Assembly (NCBI GenBank): GCA_003212535.1
Contig: QCPO01000003.1
Location: 1-64,000, forward strand
Origin: Prochlorococcus sp. AG-436-O11
Lineage (GTDB): Bacteria; Cyanobacteriota; Cyanobacteriia; PCC-6307; Cyanobiaceae
Direction of reading: 5' to 3'
Length of the DNA stretch: 64,000 nt
In this document: positions 1-12,031 of the stretch, in pieces
Position numbering within the stretch: the first letter of the stretch is position 1
Layout: each line of letters opens with the position of its first letter
The notes under the pieces: model-generated
Told to the model about the DNA's origin: nothing
What the model saw: only the letters and a program-made list of their open reading frames with translations
Database searches by the model: none
Position numbers and translations under genes: made by a program

Positions 1-1
1 T

Positions 2-1339
2 TTCAAACCAATTCCAGGTAGATTTAAAGACTATATAGGATTACCAAAACCTAATGGATATAAGTCTCTTCATACTTCTGTAATTGGAAGACATCGACCT
101 ATTGAGGTTCAAATTAGAACGAATTCTATGCATGAAATTGCAGAATATGGTATTGCTGCCCATTGGCAATATAAAGAGGGTGGTTCACCTGCTGCAAGTA
201 ATGCTGAAAGATTTAATTGGCTAAGACAATTAGTTGAATGGCACCAAGAAGGGAATGAAGGGGATCATAATGATTATTTAGCATCAATTAAAGAGGACTT
301 ATTCGATGAGGAAGTATTTGTAATCACACCTAAAGGAGATGTTGTAGGTTTAAGAAAAGGATCTACTGCAATAGATTTCGCCTATAGAATTCATTCTGAA
401 ATTGGAAATCACTGTAATGGAATAAGAATTAATGAAAAACTTTCTCCATTATCAACATTATTACAAAATGGAGACTTTATAGAAATCCTGACAAATAATA
501 ATGCCAATCCAAGCTTGGATTGGTTGAACTTTGTAGTTACTCCAACTGCTAAAAATAGAATTCGCCAGTGGTATAAAAAAAGTCATCGAGATGAAACTAT
601 TAAAAGAGGTAGAGATTTACTCGAAAAAGAAATAGGTCGTAACGGTTTTGAATCATTAATATCTAGCGATTCCATGAAAAAAGTTGCGAATCGATGTAAT
701 TTGAAAACTACGGAAGATCTTTTAGCATCACTAGGTTTTGGTGGATTAACTTTGCATCAAGTATTAAATAGATTAAGAGAAGAGATACAATTCAAGACAG
801 AAGATATCAAAAATGAATCTAATGCTGAAATAGCAAAAACCCTCACGAGTAAAAGTAATGTTTCGACTCAAAAGCTTCTAACAAGAACTAAATCTCCTAT
901 TTCTGGGATAGAAGGTCTTGATTACAGAATTGGTAAATGTTGTAGCCCACTTCCTGGTGAAGAAATAATTGGCACCGTTTCATTAGGTAACCATGGAATT
1001 ACTATTCACAGAAGAGATTGCGATAATGTAATGCCAATTCCTATAGAAAGAAGATTACCTGTCGGATGGAATCAAGATACTAAAACAAACGATAATAAGT
1101 TTCCAATAAAACTTAGAATAGAAGTCATTGATAGGGTTGGAGTGCTTAAAGATATTCTAATGCGTCTATCTGATAAAGGTATCAATGTCAGCGATGCAAA
1201 CGTTAAAACTGCTGCAGGTAAACCAGCAATTATAAACCTTTGCGTAGGTCTAGAAAGTTTTAATCAACTTCACAAAACAATTGATCAAATTAAATCAATG
1301 GCTGATGTTTTAGATATTGCCAGAGTAGGACAAAGTTAA
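2..1339 (+). CDS. relA/spoT: RelA/SpoT-type (p)ppGpp synthetase/hydrolase, C-terminal part (5' end outside window)
   Basis: Frame is open from base 2 (FKPIPGRFKDYIGLPKPNGYKSLHTSVIG), then HEIAEYGIAAHWQYKEG, a TGS domain and a C-terminal ACT domain. Confidence 0.93.
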   Translation, partial: FKPIPGRFKDYIGLPKPNGYKSLHTSVIGRHRPIEVQIRTNSMHEIAEYGIAAHWQYKEGGSPAASNAERFNWLRQLVEWHQEGNEGDHNDYLASIKEDLFDEEVFVITPKGDVVGLRKGSTAIDFAYRIHSEIGNHCNGIRINEKLSPLSTLLQNGDFIEILTNNNANPSLDWLNFVVTPTAKNRIRQWYKKSHRDETIKRGRDLLEKEIGRNGFESLISSDSMKKVANRCNLKTTEDLLASLGFGGLTLHQVLNRLREEIQFKTEDIKNESNAEIAKTLTSKSNVSTQKLLTRTKSPISGIEGLDYRIGKCCSPLPGEEIIGTVSLGNHGITIHRRDCDNVMPIPIERRLPVGWNQDTKTNDNKFPIKLRIEVIDRVGVLKDILMRLSDKGINVSDANVKTAAGKPAIINLCVGLESFNQLHKTIDQIKSMADVLDIARVGQS

Positions 1340-1357
1340 TTTTATTAAAAGATAGAT

Positions 1358-1801
1358 CTACATTTTCTTTTTTATTTTGTACAGCAAGAGAACAATACAA
1401 CCTGAAATAGAAGCTAAAAATAATCCAACCAAAGAGGAACCTAGGAGTAATTTTATTGAAAAAATACTACCTTGTTCCCATAGATCATTAATAACCAAAT
1501 TTTTTTCAATATTAATATTAGGTGAATTTTTTAAAACAATTGAACCAACTTTATAATTAAAAAAATAAAGAGGTATATAAGTAAAAGGGTTGCTTATCCA
1601 AGTCCCAATTGCGGCTAGAACAAGATTTCCTTTAGCTAGTTTTGCTAAGAATAATCCTAATAAAGTCTGCAAGCCAAAGAAAGGGAAGCATCCACTAAAT
1701 ACTCCTATAGCTAATCCTTTAGCATTAAAAAAAGGACTTCCATCCTGTTGCAGAAATAATGATAGAATTTTTTTACAGTTAATATTTTTTATAAATCTCA
1801 T
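1358..1801 (-). CDS. DUF2062-type membrane protein
   Basis: 147 aa; GLAIGVFSGCFPFFGLQTLLGLFLA...GTWISNPFTYIPLYFFNYKVG pattern. Confidence 0.75.
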   Translation of the reverse strand: MRFIKNINCKKILSLFLQQDGSPFFNAKGLAIGVFSGCFPFFGLQTLLGLFLAKLAKGNLVLAAIGTWISNPFTYIPLYFFNYKVGSIVLKNSPNINIEKNLVINDLWEQGSIFSIKLLLGSSLVGLFLASISGCIVLLLYKIKKKM

Positions 1802-1868
1802 TCAGAAATAAAATTAAAAAACATAATTTCCTGATAATACTACTTAATTATCTATAACAAAACTAGAG

Positions 1869-3251
1869 ATGGATCCCATAGTAACCACAGAAGATACAAT
1901 AGCCGCAATTGCCTCAGCTATAAGTATAGGAAATGGCGGTGTCGCAATAATAAGAGTATCTGGAAATGAAGCAATAAATTCTTGCAAAAATATTGTCAGA
2001 ACTAAATCTAAATATGCCTGGGAATCGCATAGAGTTTTTCACGGCTTTATAGAGAATAAGTCTGAGAATAAATTGATAGATGAGGTTTTAATTTTAGTAA
2101 TGAAAGCCCCCAATAGCTTCACTGGAGAAGATATCGTTGAATTGCATTGCCATGGCGGAGTTATTATTGTAAATAAGGTTCTTAAAACACTAATTTCAAG
2201 TAACTCTAGAATTAGACTTGCAAATCCAGGGGAATTCACTCAAAGAGCCTTTCTTAGTGGCAAAATAGATCTAACTCAAGCTGAATCAATCAATCAATTA
2301 ATTAACGCAAGCAATATTAGAGCAGCAGAGATAGCTTTTAATGGAGTCCAAGGAGCAATAAAGACAAAAATTGATCTTATTAAAAATGATTTAATTAATG
2401 AGCTTTCTGAAATAGAAGCAAGAGTTGATTTTGATGAAGATTTTACAGATTTTAACTACATAAATTATCTTAAAAATATTGAGATAATTAAAGAAAAAAT
2501 AAAACTTCTAATAGAAAATGCAAGAAGAAATTCAAACATTCACAATGGGATATCAATTGCTCTTATAGGTAAAACAAATGTTGGTAAAAGCTCTCTATTA
2601 AATATGCTTTCAAAAAAAGACAAGTCAATAGTTACAAATATTCCCGGAACAACGAGAGATTTAATAGAAGTTAATTTAACTATAAATAATATCCCAATGA
2701 AGATTATAGATACTGCAGGTATAAGAGACACTGATGAACAAATTGAAAGTATTGGCATAAAAAAAAGTTTCGAAATAATTAAAGAATCGGATTTTATAAT
2801 TTATTTATTTAGCCTTGAAGAAGGATTTAATGAAGAAGATAAGAAGATTATTAAAGAAATTCCAAAGGAAAAATTAATTACTATTTTGGGTAATAAAAAA
2901 GATTTAATTGACTCAAACCAAATAAATTCGCATAGTTTTAAAGATACAATTTTCATGAGTATTAAAAATGATTTTGGTGAAAAAGAATTAATTGATAAAA
3001 TAATAAAAAAATGTGGATCAAAACAATTTGAAAATGTCGATATTTTATTAAACGAAAGACAGATAATAAATTTAGAGGATTGCTTATCAAATTTAAATGA
3101 TACTGATAAAATAATTAGAAATAAACTACCATTTGATTTGTTATCAATTGAGTTAAGAGATGGAATAAAAAACTTATCTAAAATAACAGGGCAAGAATTA
3201 ACAGAAGAACTTCTAGATAATATTTTTTCTAAGTTTTGTATTGGCAAATAA
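1869..3251 (+). CDS. mnmE: tRNA modification GTPase MnmE (TrmE)
   Basis: [15 protein letters not shown]1 motif, DTAGIR G3, C-terminal FCIGK. Confidence 0.96.
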   Translation: MDPIVTTEDTIAAIASAISIGNGGVAIIRVSGNEAINSCKNIVRTKSKYAWESHRVFHGFIENKSENKLIDEVLILVMKAPNSFTGEDIVELHCHGGVIIVNKVLKTLISSNSRIRLANPGEFTQRAFLSGKIDLTQAESINQLINASNIRAAEIAFNGVQGAIKTKIDLIKNDLINELSEIEARVDFDEDFTDFNYINYLKNIEIIKEKIKLLIENARRNSNIHNGISIALIGKTNVGKSSLLNMLSKKDKSIVTNIPGTTRDLIEVNLTINNIPMKIIDTAGIRDTDEQIESIGIKKSFEIIKESDFIIYLFSLEEGFNEEDKKIIKEIPKEKLITILGNKKDLIDSNQINSHSFKDTIFMSIKNDFGEKELIDKIIKKCGSKQFENVDILLNERQIINLEDCLSNLNDTDKIIRNKLPFDLLSIELRDGIKNLSKITGQELTEELLDNIFSKFCIGK

Positions 3252-3325
3252 ATTTGAGTTAAATTACATCTTGATATATAGTTAAATCCTAAAGGTAAAT
3301 AAATCTTTATTCATTATTTAAGTTC

Positions 3326-4192
3326 GTGGATTTAAATACTCCAAGAATAAGTAAAATAATTGATGATTGGATAGAGGAAGATATTGGCACAGGAGATCTA
3401 ACAAGTTCTGCAATTACTAATGATAGTGGGAATGCATATTGGATTGCAAAAGAAGAAGGGATATTTTGCGGTGTGGAAATTATAAAAGAAATTTTTAAAA
3501 AAATAGATTTTAAAATCAATGCTAGATTTCAAATTTCTGATGGTGAAAAATTCTTTAAAAATCAAAAACTTTTAGAATTAAATGGACCTTCAAGAAGCTT
3601 ATTAGTAAGCGAAAGGATAAGCCTAAATATTGCAATGCATTTATCTGGGATATCGACATATACTTATAATCTTGTAAATATTTTAAAAGGTACAAATATA
3701 AATTTGGCAGACACTAGAAAGACAACTCCTGGCTTAAGAATATTTGAAAAATATGCTTTTAAATGTGGAGGTGGTGTTAATCACAGAATGGGATTGTACG
3801 ATGCGGCAATGATAAAAGAAAATCATATTGCATGGACGGATAATCTTAAGAATGCAGTTCAAAAAATTAGATTAAATTCCCCTTTTACGACTCACATAAT
3901 AATTGAAGCAGAGAATATTAAACAGGCAAAAGAAGCTGTTTTAGCTGGTGCAGATAGTATTTTACTTGATGAACTAACTCCTGAATTAATTAAACAAGGA
4001 GTTAAAGAATTAAGAAATTTATCAATTAATACTGCAAGCCATGAAATAAATAAAAACTTAATTATAGAAGTTTCTGGAATAAACCCCAAAGAAATTAGTA
4101 AATATTTAATTGAAGGTATAGATTTGATTTCAACAAGCTCTTCAATTACCAAAAGTAATTGGATTGATTTAAGTATGCGTTATATTAATTAA
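3326..4192 (+). CDS. nadC: nicotinate-nucleotide pyrophosphorylase (carboxylating)
   Basis: EDIGTGDLTS, LADTRKTTPGLR, KCGGGVNHRMGLYDAAMIKENHI; GTG start. Confidence 0.95.
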   Translation: MDLNTPRISKIIDDWIEEDIGTGDLTSSAITNDSGNAYWIAKEEGIFCGVEIIKEIFKKIDFKINARFQISDGEKFFKNQKLLELNGPSRSLLVSERISLNIAMHLSGISTYTYNLVNILKGTNINLADTRKTTPGLRIFEKYAFKCGGGVNHRMGLYDAAMIKENHIAWTDNLKNAVQKIRLNSPFTTHIIIEAENIKQAKEAVLAGADSILLDELTPELIKQGVKELRNLSINTASHEINKNLIIEVSGINPKEISKYLIEGIDLISTSSSITKSNWIDLSMRYIN

Positions 4193-4219
4193 ATAATTGG
4201 ATAAATAATTTCATAATTC

Positions 4220-6034
4220 ATGCTAATAATTTTTCAAGAATTAACTAAAAACTTTGAGCAATCTCTTCTAGCGAGTCTTATAAAAAATGATAAAAAAGAA
4301 GAATTTGAAGATCTTAGAAAAAATTTAATTACACAATCTTCTAAAGAAGAATTTGGTGATTATCAATGTAATATTTGTCTAGTTTTATCAAAAATATATA
4401 AAAAGAATCCTCGAGATATAGCAAGTGATTTTATAAAAAAACTAAATAAAAATAAACGCATCTTAGACTTATGCAAGGATCTAGAAATAGCAGGACCCGG
4501 ATTTATAAATATAAAATTAAAAGATGAGATTTTAATTAAAGAAATTAAATTAAATATTAAATGCCCTAGAGCTGGAGTACCTCTAAGCTCAAACAATGTT
4601 AAAGATCGATTACCGGATAAAGTTGTTGTGGATTTTTCAAGCCCTAATATTGCGAAAGAAATGCATGTTGGCCATTTACGGTCAACAATTATAGGCGATT
4701 CAATATCAAGAATTTTCGAATTAAGAGGTTACCAAGTTTTAAGAATAAATCATATCGGTGACTGGGGCACACAATTTGGAATGCTTATTACTCAGCTTAA
4801 AGATTTATATGCAAACAATCTTAAAGAAATAGATCAAATCAAGATTAGTGATTTAGTTGAATTTTATAAATCCTCAAAAAAAAGATTTGATAACGAATCA
4901 GAATTTCAAGAAAGATCTAGAGAAGAAGTAGTAAAGCTACAAAGTGGTAATACTGAATCAACTGCAGCATGGAATTTATTGTGTAATCAATCAAGAAAAG
5001 AATTTGATGAAATCTATAAAAGTTTAAATATAAAAATCAAAGAAAGAGGTGAATCATTTTATAATCCTTTTTTAAAGTCAGTTATAGAAGAGTTGGATTA
5101 TAAAAATTTGCTCGTAGAGGATCAAGGTGCAAAATGTGTTTTTTTAGATGGGATGACTAATAAAGAAGGAAAACCTCTACCTCTAATCATTCAAAAAAAA
5201 GATGGCGGTTTTAATTATGCTACTACTGATCTTGCAGCTATAAAATATAGATTCAATAAAGCTCCTGATGGAGATGATGCATCGAGAATTATTTATGTAA
5301 CTGATCATGGCCAATCAAATCATTTTGCAGGAGTTTTTCAAGTTGCAAAAAAAGCAAATTGGATCCCTGAAAATTGTCAGGTAGACCATGTTCCCTTTGG
5401 ATTAGTTCAGGGAATTGATGGCAAAAAACTTAAAACTAGAGAAGGAGATACAATTCGATTGAAAGATTTATTATTTGAGGCAGTTAGAAGAGCAAAAGAA
5501 GATTTATTGGAAAGATTAAAGAATGAAAATCGTTATGAAACTGAAAAATTCATCTTAAATACTTCTAGAGTAATTGGAATAGGAGCGGTAAAATATGCTG
5601 ATTTAAGTCAAAATAGAATTACAAATTATCAATTTAGTTTTGATAAAATGCTTTCTCTAAATGGGAACACAGCCCCTTACTTGTTATATACACTGGTGCG
5701 AATTTCTGGAATAAACCGAAAAAATGATCTTATTGATGAATCTAAACATTCTATATCTTTAAATTATGAGCATGAATGTGAGTGGAGACTAATTAGAAAA
5801 TTACTTAAATTTGATGAAGTAATAATATCAATTGAAAAGGATTTAATGCCAAATAGACTTTGCAATTATCTTTTTGAATTATGTCAGACTTATAATAGAT
5901 TCTATGATCAGGTTCCAATACTCAAAGAAGAAAAATATAAAAAGATTTCTAGACTTAAATTATGTGATTTAACTGAAAAAACTCTAAAATTAAGCTTAGA
6001 GCTTTTAGGAATTGAAACTCTAGAAAGAATGTAA
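4220..6034 (+). CDS. argS: arginyl-tRNA synthetase
   Basis: [25 protein letters not shown] class I signature; DALR-type C-terminus. Confidence 0.97.
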   Translation: MLIIFQELTKNFEQSLLASLIKNDKKEEFEDLRKNLITQSSKEEFGDYQCNICLVLSKIYKKNPRDIASDFIKKLNKNKRILDLCKDLEIAGPGFINIKLKDEILIKEIKLNIKCPRAGVPLSSNNVKDRLPDKVVVDFSSPNIAKEMHVGHLRSTIIGDSISRIFELRGYQVLRINHIGDWGTQFGMLITQLKDLYANNLKEIDQIKISDLVEFYKSSKKRFDNESEFQERSREEVVKLQSGNTESTAAWNLLCNQSRKEFDEIYKSLNIKIKERGESFYNPFLKSVIEELDYKNLLVEDQGAKCVFLDGMTNKEGKPLPLIIQKKDGGFNYATTDLAAIKYRFNKAPDGDDASRIIYVTDHGQSNHFAGVFQVAKKANWIPENCQVDHVPFGLVQGIDGKKLKTREGDTIRLKDLLFEAVRRAKEDLLERLKNENRYETEKFILNTSRVIGIGAVKYADLSQNRITNYQFSFDKMLSLNGNTAPYLLYTLVRISGINRKNDLIDESKHSISLNYEHECEWRLIRKLLKFDEVIISIEKDLMPNRLCNYLFELCQTYNRFYDQVPILKEEKYKKISRLKLCDLTEKTLKLSLELLGIETLERM

Positions 6035-7143
6035 TGAATGAATTTAATCCATTAAATAATCTTTTGCCAAAACCAAGAGAAGCAATAATAAATATGCGCT
6101 CTTATTCTGCTCCACTAGAAAATAGAAGAAATTTACTTCGTTTAGATTTTAATGAAAATACTTTAGGACCCAGTCCTTGTGTTTTCGAAGCAATAAAAGC
6201 TATAAAACTAGATGAGATTTCAATTTATCCAGAATATAATTTATTAAAAAAATTTTTATCTGATAAATATCTCGAGTCAAGAAAATTCGACAATGAAGAA
6301 ATAGGTATTTTTAATGGCGCGGATGCTGCAATAAATGCTATTTTCAACACCTTTGGAGAAAAAGATCAAATATTTCTAACCACTGATCCAACTTTTGGTT
6401 ACTATTCTCCTTGCTCAGAGATGAGAGGAATGAAGAAAATAACTTGTTCTTACATAGGGAAACATTTTCTTTTCCCAATTCAAGAATTTGAAGAAAAAAT
6501 TATAAAGCATAATCCAAAACTAATATTTATTTGTAATCCAAACAATCCAACTGGAACGGTTTTAAGCGCACAAGAAATAATTCAATTAGCAAATATAAAC
6601 CAAAACTCATTAATTGTAGTTGATGAACTTTATGAAAAATTCAATGGGGATAGTCTTCTTGAATTAATAAATTTCGAAAATAACAAGAATATAGTCATTA
6701 TTCAATCATTATCAAAAACTGCTGGTTTAGCTGGTTTAAGAATAGGATTTACTTTTGGCCACAGAAGTTTAATTCAATACATTAATAAAGTTACAGGACC
6801 ATATGATGTAAATAGCTTTGCTGTGACTGCAACATTGGCTGCCCTTAATGATAAATCTTATGTAGAAAACTATGTTTTAGAAGTAAAAAAAGCAAGAGAA
6901 TGGATTTTGAATAAATTTAAATCTACAACAATAAGAACTCACTTTAGTGGAGGTAATTATTTCCTAATTTGGCCAAACAAAAATCCAAAAATATTAATAG
7001 ACCAGATGAGAGAAAAGGGTATTTTAATTAGAAGTATGGAAAACAAAAAAGATATTGGTAACTCTATAAGGGTAAGTATAGGAACTCAAGAGCAAATGAG
7101 TTTTTTCTGGGATAATTATAAAGCATTAGATTTATCCAATTAA
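6034..7143 (+). CDS. hisC: histidinol-phosphate aminotransferase family (class I/II aminotransferase)
   Basis: RLDFNENTLGPSP, CNPNNPTGTVLS, SLSKTAGLAGLRIGF. Confidence 0.8.
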   Translation: MNEFNPLNNLLPKPREAIINMRSYSAPLENRRNLLRLDFNENTLGPSPCVFEAIKAIKLDEISIYPEYNLLKKFLSDKYLESRKFDNEEIGIFNGADAAINAIFNTFGEKDQIFLTTDPTFGYYSPCSEMRGMKKITCSYIGKHFLFPIQEFEEKIIKHNPKLIFICNPNNPTGTVLSAQEIIQLANINQNSLIVVDELYEKFNGDSLLELINFENNKNIVIIQSLSKTAGLAGLRIGFTFGHRSLIQYINKVTGPYDVNSFAVTATLAALNDKSYVENYVLEVKKAREWILNKFKSTTIRTHFSGGNYFLIWPNKNPKILIDQMREKGILIRSMENKKDIGNSIRVSIGTQEQMSFFWDNYKALDLSN

Positions 7144-7868
7144 TATCTGAAAAGATAAATAGTATTTTTATCAATTCTTTTTGGTTTAATATTAAAATAT
7201 TTTCCAACATATTTAACTTTAAAATCTTTCATATTTTCAAGAAATAAATCAGCATTTGAAAAATCACAATCTTTAGATTTTCGTCTTCCCCTTACAAAGT
7301 GAACAGGGATCACTATAGAGGGTTTTAAAGTTTTAACTATTCTTGAAGCCTCTTTACCATTATATGATTTTATTCCTCCTCCAATTGAAATAAATAAGAT
7401 ATCTGGACGGTTCAAAATAATTTGGCTATTAATATCCATTTCACCAGCGGCTCCTCCCATATGGACTATTTTTAGATTATTTTGCTCCCAACTCCAAACA
7501 GTAGCCATGCCGAATCTTCTTCCTCCTACTCTGTCATGAGGAAGAGTAATGCCATTTAATATAATATCTTCATATTTATAGATTCCTGGCTCCACAAACA
7601 TCAATTTATCATTTGGATTATAACCCTCATCTGCAAGTTTAGAGCTAGCCAAAATGAAATCTGCATTGCGACCTTTTGGTTCCACTAAATTACTTGCACA
7701 ACCTTTAGCCTTAAAAGGATTTATAAGAATAGATTTTCCTTCACCTTTAATTAAAAAACTGCTATGACCAAAACTTTTTAGAACCAGGTTACCTGCGAAT
7801 GCAGATGAAGGTAGAAAAAAGCTAAATAATGTAAAAAGGAGAATTTTTTTGATTTTGATAATAGTCAT
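7140..7868 (-). CDS. metallo-beta-lactamase-fold metal-dependent hydrolase (UlaG-like)
   Basis: FGHSSFLIKGEGKSILINPF...IPVHF; N-terminal hydrophobic signal-like segment. Confidence 0.8.
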   Translation of the reverse strand: MTIIKIKKILLFTLFSFFLPSSAFAGNLVLKSFGHSSFLIKGEGKSILINPFKAKGCASNLVEPKGRNADFILASSKLADEGYNPNDKLMFVEPGIYKYEDIILNGITLPHDRVGGRRFGMATVWSWEQNNLKIVHMGGAAGEMDINSQIILNRPDILFISIGGGIKSYNGKEASRIVKTLKPSIVIPVHFVRGRRKSKDCDFSNADLFLENMKDFKVKYVGKYFNIKPKRIDKNTIYLFRY

Positions 7869-7877
7869 ACAAATTAT

Positions 7878-8483
7878 TTAGTATTTTACTTTTTTTTCGG
7901 CCATTTTTAGAAAATTACTAATTAATTTATGACCAAATTGTGTTAATACGCTTTCTGGATGAAATTGTACACCATGCAAGTGGTGATATTCTTTATGAGA
8001 AATGGCCATAATAGTTGAGTCTTCTAAAGATGCAGTTATCTCAAAACAAGATGGGAGGGATGCTGAGTCAACTATAAGGCTATGGTATCTAGTAGCAACA
8101 AAAGGATTGTCAATATCTTTAAATAATCCTTTTTTATTATGAAAAATTTTGGATGTCTTACCATGCATAAGTTCTTTACCAATTATTACATTACCTCCAA
8201 AAGCTTGAGCTAAAGCTTGATGACCTAAACAAACACCCAATATTGGAATATCCTTAGATAATTTTTTTAGTATTGGGAGACAAATTCCAGATTGATCTGG
8301 ATTACCAGGTCCTGGAGATAACAAAATGCCACTAGGATTTATTTTAGTAATTTCTTCTAATGTAATTTCATCATTTCTTTTTACTATTAATTCTTTAGTA
8401 ATTTGATGATCGACAGAAAGCTCTCCTAAATATTGAACAAGGTTATACGTAAAACTATCGTAATTATCAATAACTAAAAACAT
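7878..8483 (-). CDS. trpG: anthranilate synthase component II (glutamine amidotransferase)
   Basis: IDNYDSFTYNLVQYLGEL, GVCLGHQALAQAFGG, HGVQFHPES. Confidence 0.94.
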   Translation of the reverse strand: MFLVIDNYDSFTYNLVQYLGELSVDHQITKELIVKRNDEITLEEITKINPSGILLSPGPGNPDQSGICLPILKKLSKDIPILGVCLGHQALAQAFGGNVIIGKELMHGKTSKIFHNKKGLFKDIDNPFVATRYHSLIVDSASLPSCFEITASLEDSTIMAISHKEYHHLHGVQFHPESVLTQFGHKLISNFLKMAEKKVKY

Positions 8484-8487
8484 ACTT

Positions 8488-8907
8488 TTATAAATTCAAA
8501 AATAACAACTTTATTTTAGGAATAAAGATATATACAGCAATAATAACAGAAGTAATGGAACCTAATAATACAGCCCCTGCAGAAGCATCTTTAGAAATTT
8601 TAGCCAAATTACTAAATTCTTTTTTAATTACTAGATCTACTATAGTCTCGATAGATGTGTTTAATATTTCCAATATTAATACAGCCATAATTGTGATAAT
8701 CAACATCAAATAATTACTTTTACTAATTTGAAGTAAAAAGCCCAGGATTAAACTAATTAACGCAAAAATAAGTTGAATCTTAAAATTTCTTGAAGTATTA
8801 AATACGTAATAAATGCCGTTAAAAGCATACTTAAAACTTATCAATACATTTTTAGAAGTCTTGTATGATTCTCCTCTACTTTCTAAAAGGTTAATTTTAT
8901 TTTTCAT
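8488..8907 (-). CDS. dgkA: diacylglycerol kinase
   Basis: 139 aa membrane protein; ILEILNTSIETIVDLV and KDASAGAVLLGSI motifs. Confidence 0.92.
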   Translation of the reverse strand: MKNKINLLESRGESYKTSKNVLISFKYAFNGIYYVFNTSRNFKIQLIFALISLILGFLLQISKSNYLMLIITIMAVLILEILNTSIETIVDLVIKKEFSNLAKISKDASAGAVLLGSITSVIIAVYIFIPKIKLLFLNL

Positions 8908-8914
8908 AAAATTT

Positions 8915-9457
8915 TCAATCTAAACTAGAAATTAAATATTCTTGAAAATTTAACATATTATTCAATTCATTATCATCTTTATGTTCCCAACCTAAAAGAT
9001 GCAAAAAACCATGACTTGCCAACCATAACATTTCTCTTTTGATAGAATGTTTATATTCCAAAGATTGCTCAAAGGCCATATCTAAAGATATAAATAAATC
9101 CCCAAGTTCTATAAGAGACAAATCATTACTATAGTAATTATGAGAAATAATAGGAAAAGATAAAACATCAGTTGGCCCTTTCTTTTTCATCCATTTTTGA
9201 TTCATAGAGGCAATTTCTTGATTATTGATTATTTGTAAACTTAAAGAAAAAATTTTTTTTTCAAAAATAAATTTTGGTAATGAACAATTCTTTTTTTCTA
9301 AAATTATTTTTATCCAACATAGAAAAACTTTCTCCCAAAAAATAGATTTAAGAATCAACTTGTCCCTAGCATTTTGCAAATTATCTGATAATTTCGGAAA
9401 ATCACTAATTTTCAAAACCAAATCTAATTCTAATTGAGAAATTTGATTATCTTTCAT
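8915..9457 (-). CDS. ybeY: endoribonuclease YbeY / rRNA maturation factor
   Basis: GPTDVLSFP and [11 protein letters not shown] (H-x3-H-x5-H) motif. Confidence 0.93.
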   Translation of the reverse strand: MKDNQISQLELDLVLKISDFPKLSDNLQNARDKLILKSIFWEKVFLCWIKIILEKKNCSLPKFIFEKKIFSLSLQIINNQEIASMNQKWMKKKGPTDVLSFPIISHNYYSNDLSLIELGDLFISLDMAFEQSLEYKHSIKREMLWLASHGFLHLLGWEHKDDNELNNMLNFQEYLISSLD

Positions 9458-9463
9458 ACCTTC

Positions 9464-9646
9464 TTAAACAGGCATATTAGGCTTCCCTAATGTTGCCACG
9501 AGAATTAATATTCCTATTAAAACTAAAAAAGTAATTGAAAAATGTGAAATACTTTTTTTACCTTTTCTTACCATATTTCTCATGGCAATCTTTATAAAGC
9601 TTGGAGGAGCAACTTTCTTTTCTAAATTTTCGTTTTTATCTTCCAT
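9464..9646 (-). CDS. small single-TM protein, DUF3285-like
   Basis: 60 aa; one TM; position between ybeY and prfB. Confidence 0.65.
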   Translation of the reverse strand: MEDKNENLEKKVAPPSFIKIAMRNMVRKGKKSISHFSITFLVLIGILILVATLGKPNMPV

Positions 9647-9649
9647 AAA

Positions 9650-10772
9650 TTATCCTATAGATTCTTTAGAAGAAATATTCATGCGCAATAATTCATGGAT
9701 AAATTGATCTATACCACCATCAAGAACACTATCTAAATCGGTAGTCTCTTGCATAGTCCTAAGATCTTTGACCATTTGATAGGGATGAAACACATAATTT
9801 CTTATTTGATTTCCCCAAGCAGCTTCCACGATATCGCCTTTAATATCAGCAACTTCCTGAGCACGTTGTTCTTTAGCAATAACTAGTAGCTTAGACTTCA
9901 GAAGTAACATAGCTTTTTCTTTATTTTGTAACTGAGATCTTTCTTGAGTACATCTTACAGAAATCCCTGTAGGCAAATGTACAATTCTTACTGCTGTTTC
10001 TACTTTATTAACATTTTGTCCTCCAGCTCCTCCTGATCTGCTAGTTGTAATCTCTAAATCTTTTTCAGGAATCTCCAGTGAAATATTGTCGTCTAATTTT
10101 GGCATAACCTCAACTCCAGCAAAGCTAGTTTGCCTCTTACCATTAGCATTAAAAGGGGAAATTCTTACTAATCTATGAGTGCCTTTTTCATTTTGAAGAT
10201 AACCATAAGCATATTTGCCATTAATTTCAAAAGTTACGCTTTTAATACCTGCTTCCTCACCTTGAGATAATTCATTAATAATTAGGCTCATTTGATTATT
10301 ATCAGCCCATCTTGAATACATTCTCAATAATATCTCTACCCAATCTTGTGCATCAGTTCCTCCAGCACCTGCGTTTATAGAAACTACCGCTCCTTCTTTA
10401 TCGTATTCACCACATAACAATCTTTCAAACTCCCATTTATCTAAATTATTTCTTAAAGTGATTAATCCTTCATGAGATTCTAAAATCATTTCTTCTTCAG
10501 GTTCTAAATCATAAAGTTCCAGAGATGCATTAGCATCAGAAATTAACATTTTCCATTTATCTAACAATTCGAGCTGCTCTTTAACATCATCAAGGGTTAA
10601 CATGTGTTTTTTCGCTTCCTCTTGATTCTCCCAAAATTCTGGCTGAGCAGAAATTTGCTCTAACTCTTTTCTCTTTGCTTTTAATCTTGGGACGTCAAAG
10701 ACAATCCTGAGCATTGCCCAGGCGGTCTGTTAACTCTGAAAGATCTTTTTTAAATTCTGTTATATCTATCAA
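9650..10772 (-). CDS. prfB: peptide chain release factor 2, programmed +1 frameshift; complement(join(9650..10696,10698..10772))
   Basis: [16 protein letters not shown]; upstream frame from TTG 10772 encodes [25 protein letters not shown] then in-frame TGA (10697-10695) in CTT-TGA-C. Confidence 0.93.
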
Positions 10773-10847
10773 AATAGAATTTAATTGTTATTTACAATCT
10801 AACAAGCACTTTTATTTAATAGTATAAAGTAAATATTATTTTTAAAA

Positions 10848-11102
10848 ATGTCAAAAGTTGAAATTTATACTTGGCAATATTGTCCATTCTGTATTCGTGC
10901 AAAATATCTGCTTAAGAAAAAAAATATAAGTTTTAAAGAACATAAAATAGACGGAGATGATGATGCTAGAGAAATAATGACTAAAAGAGCTAATGGAAGA
11001 AGTACATTACCTCAAATTTTTATAGATAATGAAAGTATTGGAGGTTGTGACGATCTTTATGAATTAGAAAACGAAAATAAACTAGACGCATTATTAAATT
11101 AG
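10848..11102 (+). CDS. grxC: glutaredoxin
   Basis: 84 aa; [11 protein letters not shown] active site, [19 protein letters not shown]. Confidence 0.95.
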   Translation: MSKVEIYTWQYCPFCIRAKYLLKKKNISFKEHKIDGDDDAREIMTKRANGRSTLPQIFIDNESIGGCDDLYELENENKLDALLN

Positions 11103-11107
11103 ATATT

Positions 11108-12031
11108 ATGAAATTTCTATTCGTAATAGATCCAATAAAAAATATAAATCCATTAAAAGATTCCTCTGCTGCTTTGATGCAAGCATCAGCAAAAAAAAAT
11201 ATAGAAATTTGGACTTGTACTCCTCAAGACCTTGAAGCAAGAGGAGATGAAGTATGGGCATCTTCTATTAAAGTTGAAGTAAACCCATGGATTTCTTTTA
11301 AATTAAATGACTGTATACCTCTTAATCAATTTAACTGTATTTGGATGAGAAAAGATCCCCCTGTAAATGAGGCATATTTATACGCAACTCATCTTTTGGA
11401 AGTGGCTGAAAGAAAAGGAGTAAAAGTAATTAATAAACCTTCTTCATTAAGAGCATGGAACGAAAAGTTAGGTGCTTTAAGATATAGCCATTTAATGGCT
11501 CCAACAATAGTTGCGAGTAAAGTAAAAGATCTTATTAATTTTGCAGAAATTAATGAGGAAGTAGTTATTAAACCTCTTGGAGGAAAAGGGGGGCAAGGTG
11601 TTATCCGCCTTACTAAAAACTCTCCAGGCATTAAATCAATTATTGAATTAATAACATCTCAAGAAGCATTGCCAGTTATGATGCAAAAATTTATTCCCGA
11701 AGTTAAAGAAGGAGACAAAAGAATAATTATTGTAAATGGCGAAGCCATTGGATCTATAAATAGAATTCCTCAAGGGGGAGACTTCAGAAGTAATTTAGCT
11801 ATGGGTGGCAGAGCTGAAAAAACAACTTTAACAGATAAAGAAAAAAATATTTGCTCAGAATTATCTCAACACTTCAAAAACGAAGGTTTATTTTTTGTTG
11901 GCATAGATGTTATAAATGGGATGCTTAGTGAAATTAATGTCACAAGTCCAACAGGATTAAGAGAAATAGAAAATTTATCTAATAAAAATGTTTCAGATCA
12001 AGTTATTAAAAAATTATTAGAAATTATTTAG
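11108..12031 (+). CDS. gshB: glutathione synthetase
   Basis: [22 protein letters not shown]-grasp [28 protein letters not shown]. Confidence 0.96.
   Translation: MKFLFVIDPIKNINPLKDSSAALMQASAKKNIEIWTCTPQDLEARGDEVWASSIKVEVNPWISFKLNDCIPLNQFNCIWMRKDPPVNEAYLYATHLLEVAERKGVKVINKPSSLRAWNEKLGALRYSHLMAPTIVASKVKDLINFAEINEEVVIKPLGGKGGQGVIRLTKNSPGIKSIIELITSQEALPVMMQKFIPEVKEGDKRIIIVNGEAIGSINRIPQGGDFRSNLAMGGRAEKTTLTDKEKNICSELSQHFKNEGLFFVGIDVINGMLSEINVTSPTGLREIENLSNKNVSDQVIKKLLEII

Noticed and set aside
1590-1811. 73-aa plus ORF opposite the DUF2062 gene
   Set aside because: Antisense shadow ORF; the minus-strand frame has a clear family pattern.
2801-3247. 148-aa minus-strand ORF opposite mnmE
   Set aside because: Entirely antisense to a confidently identified gene; composition is that of a reverse-complemented AT-rich CDS.
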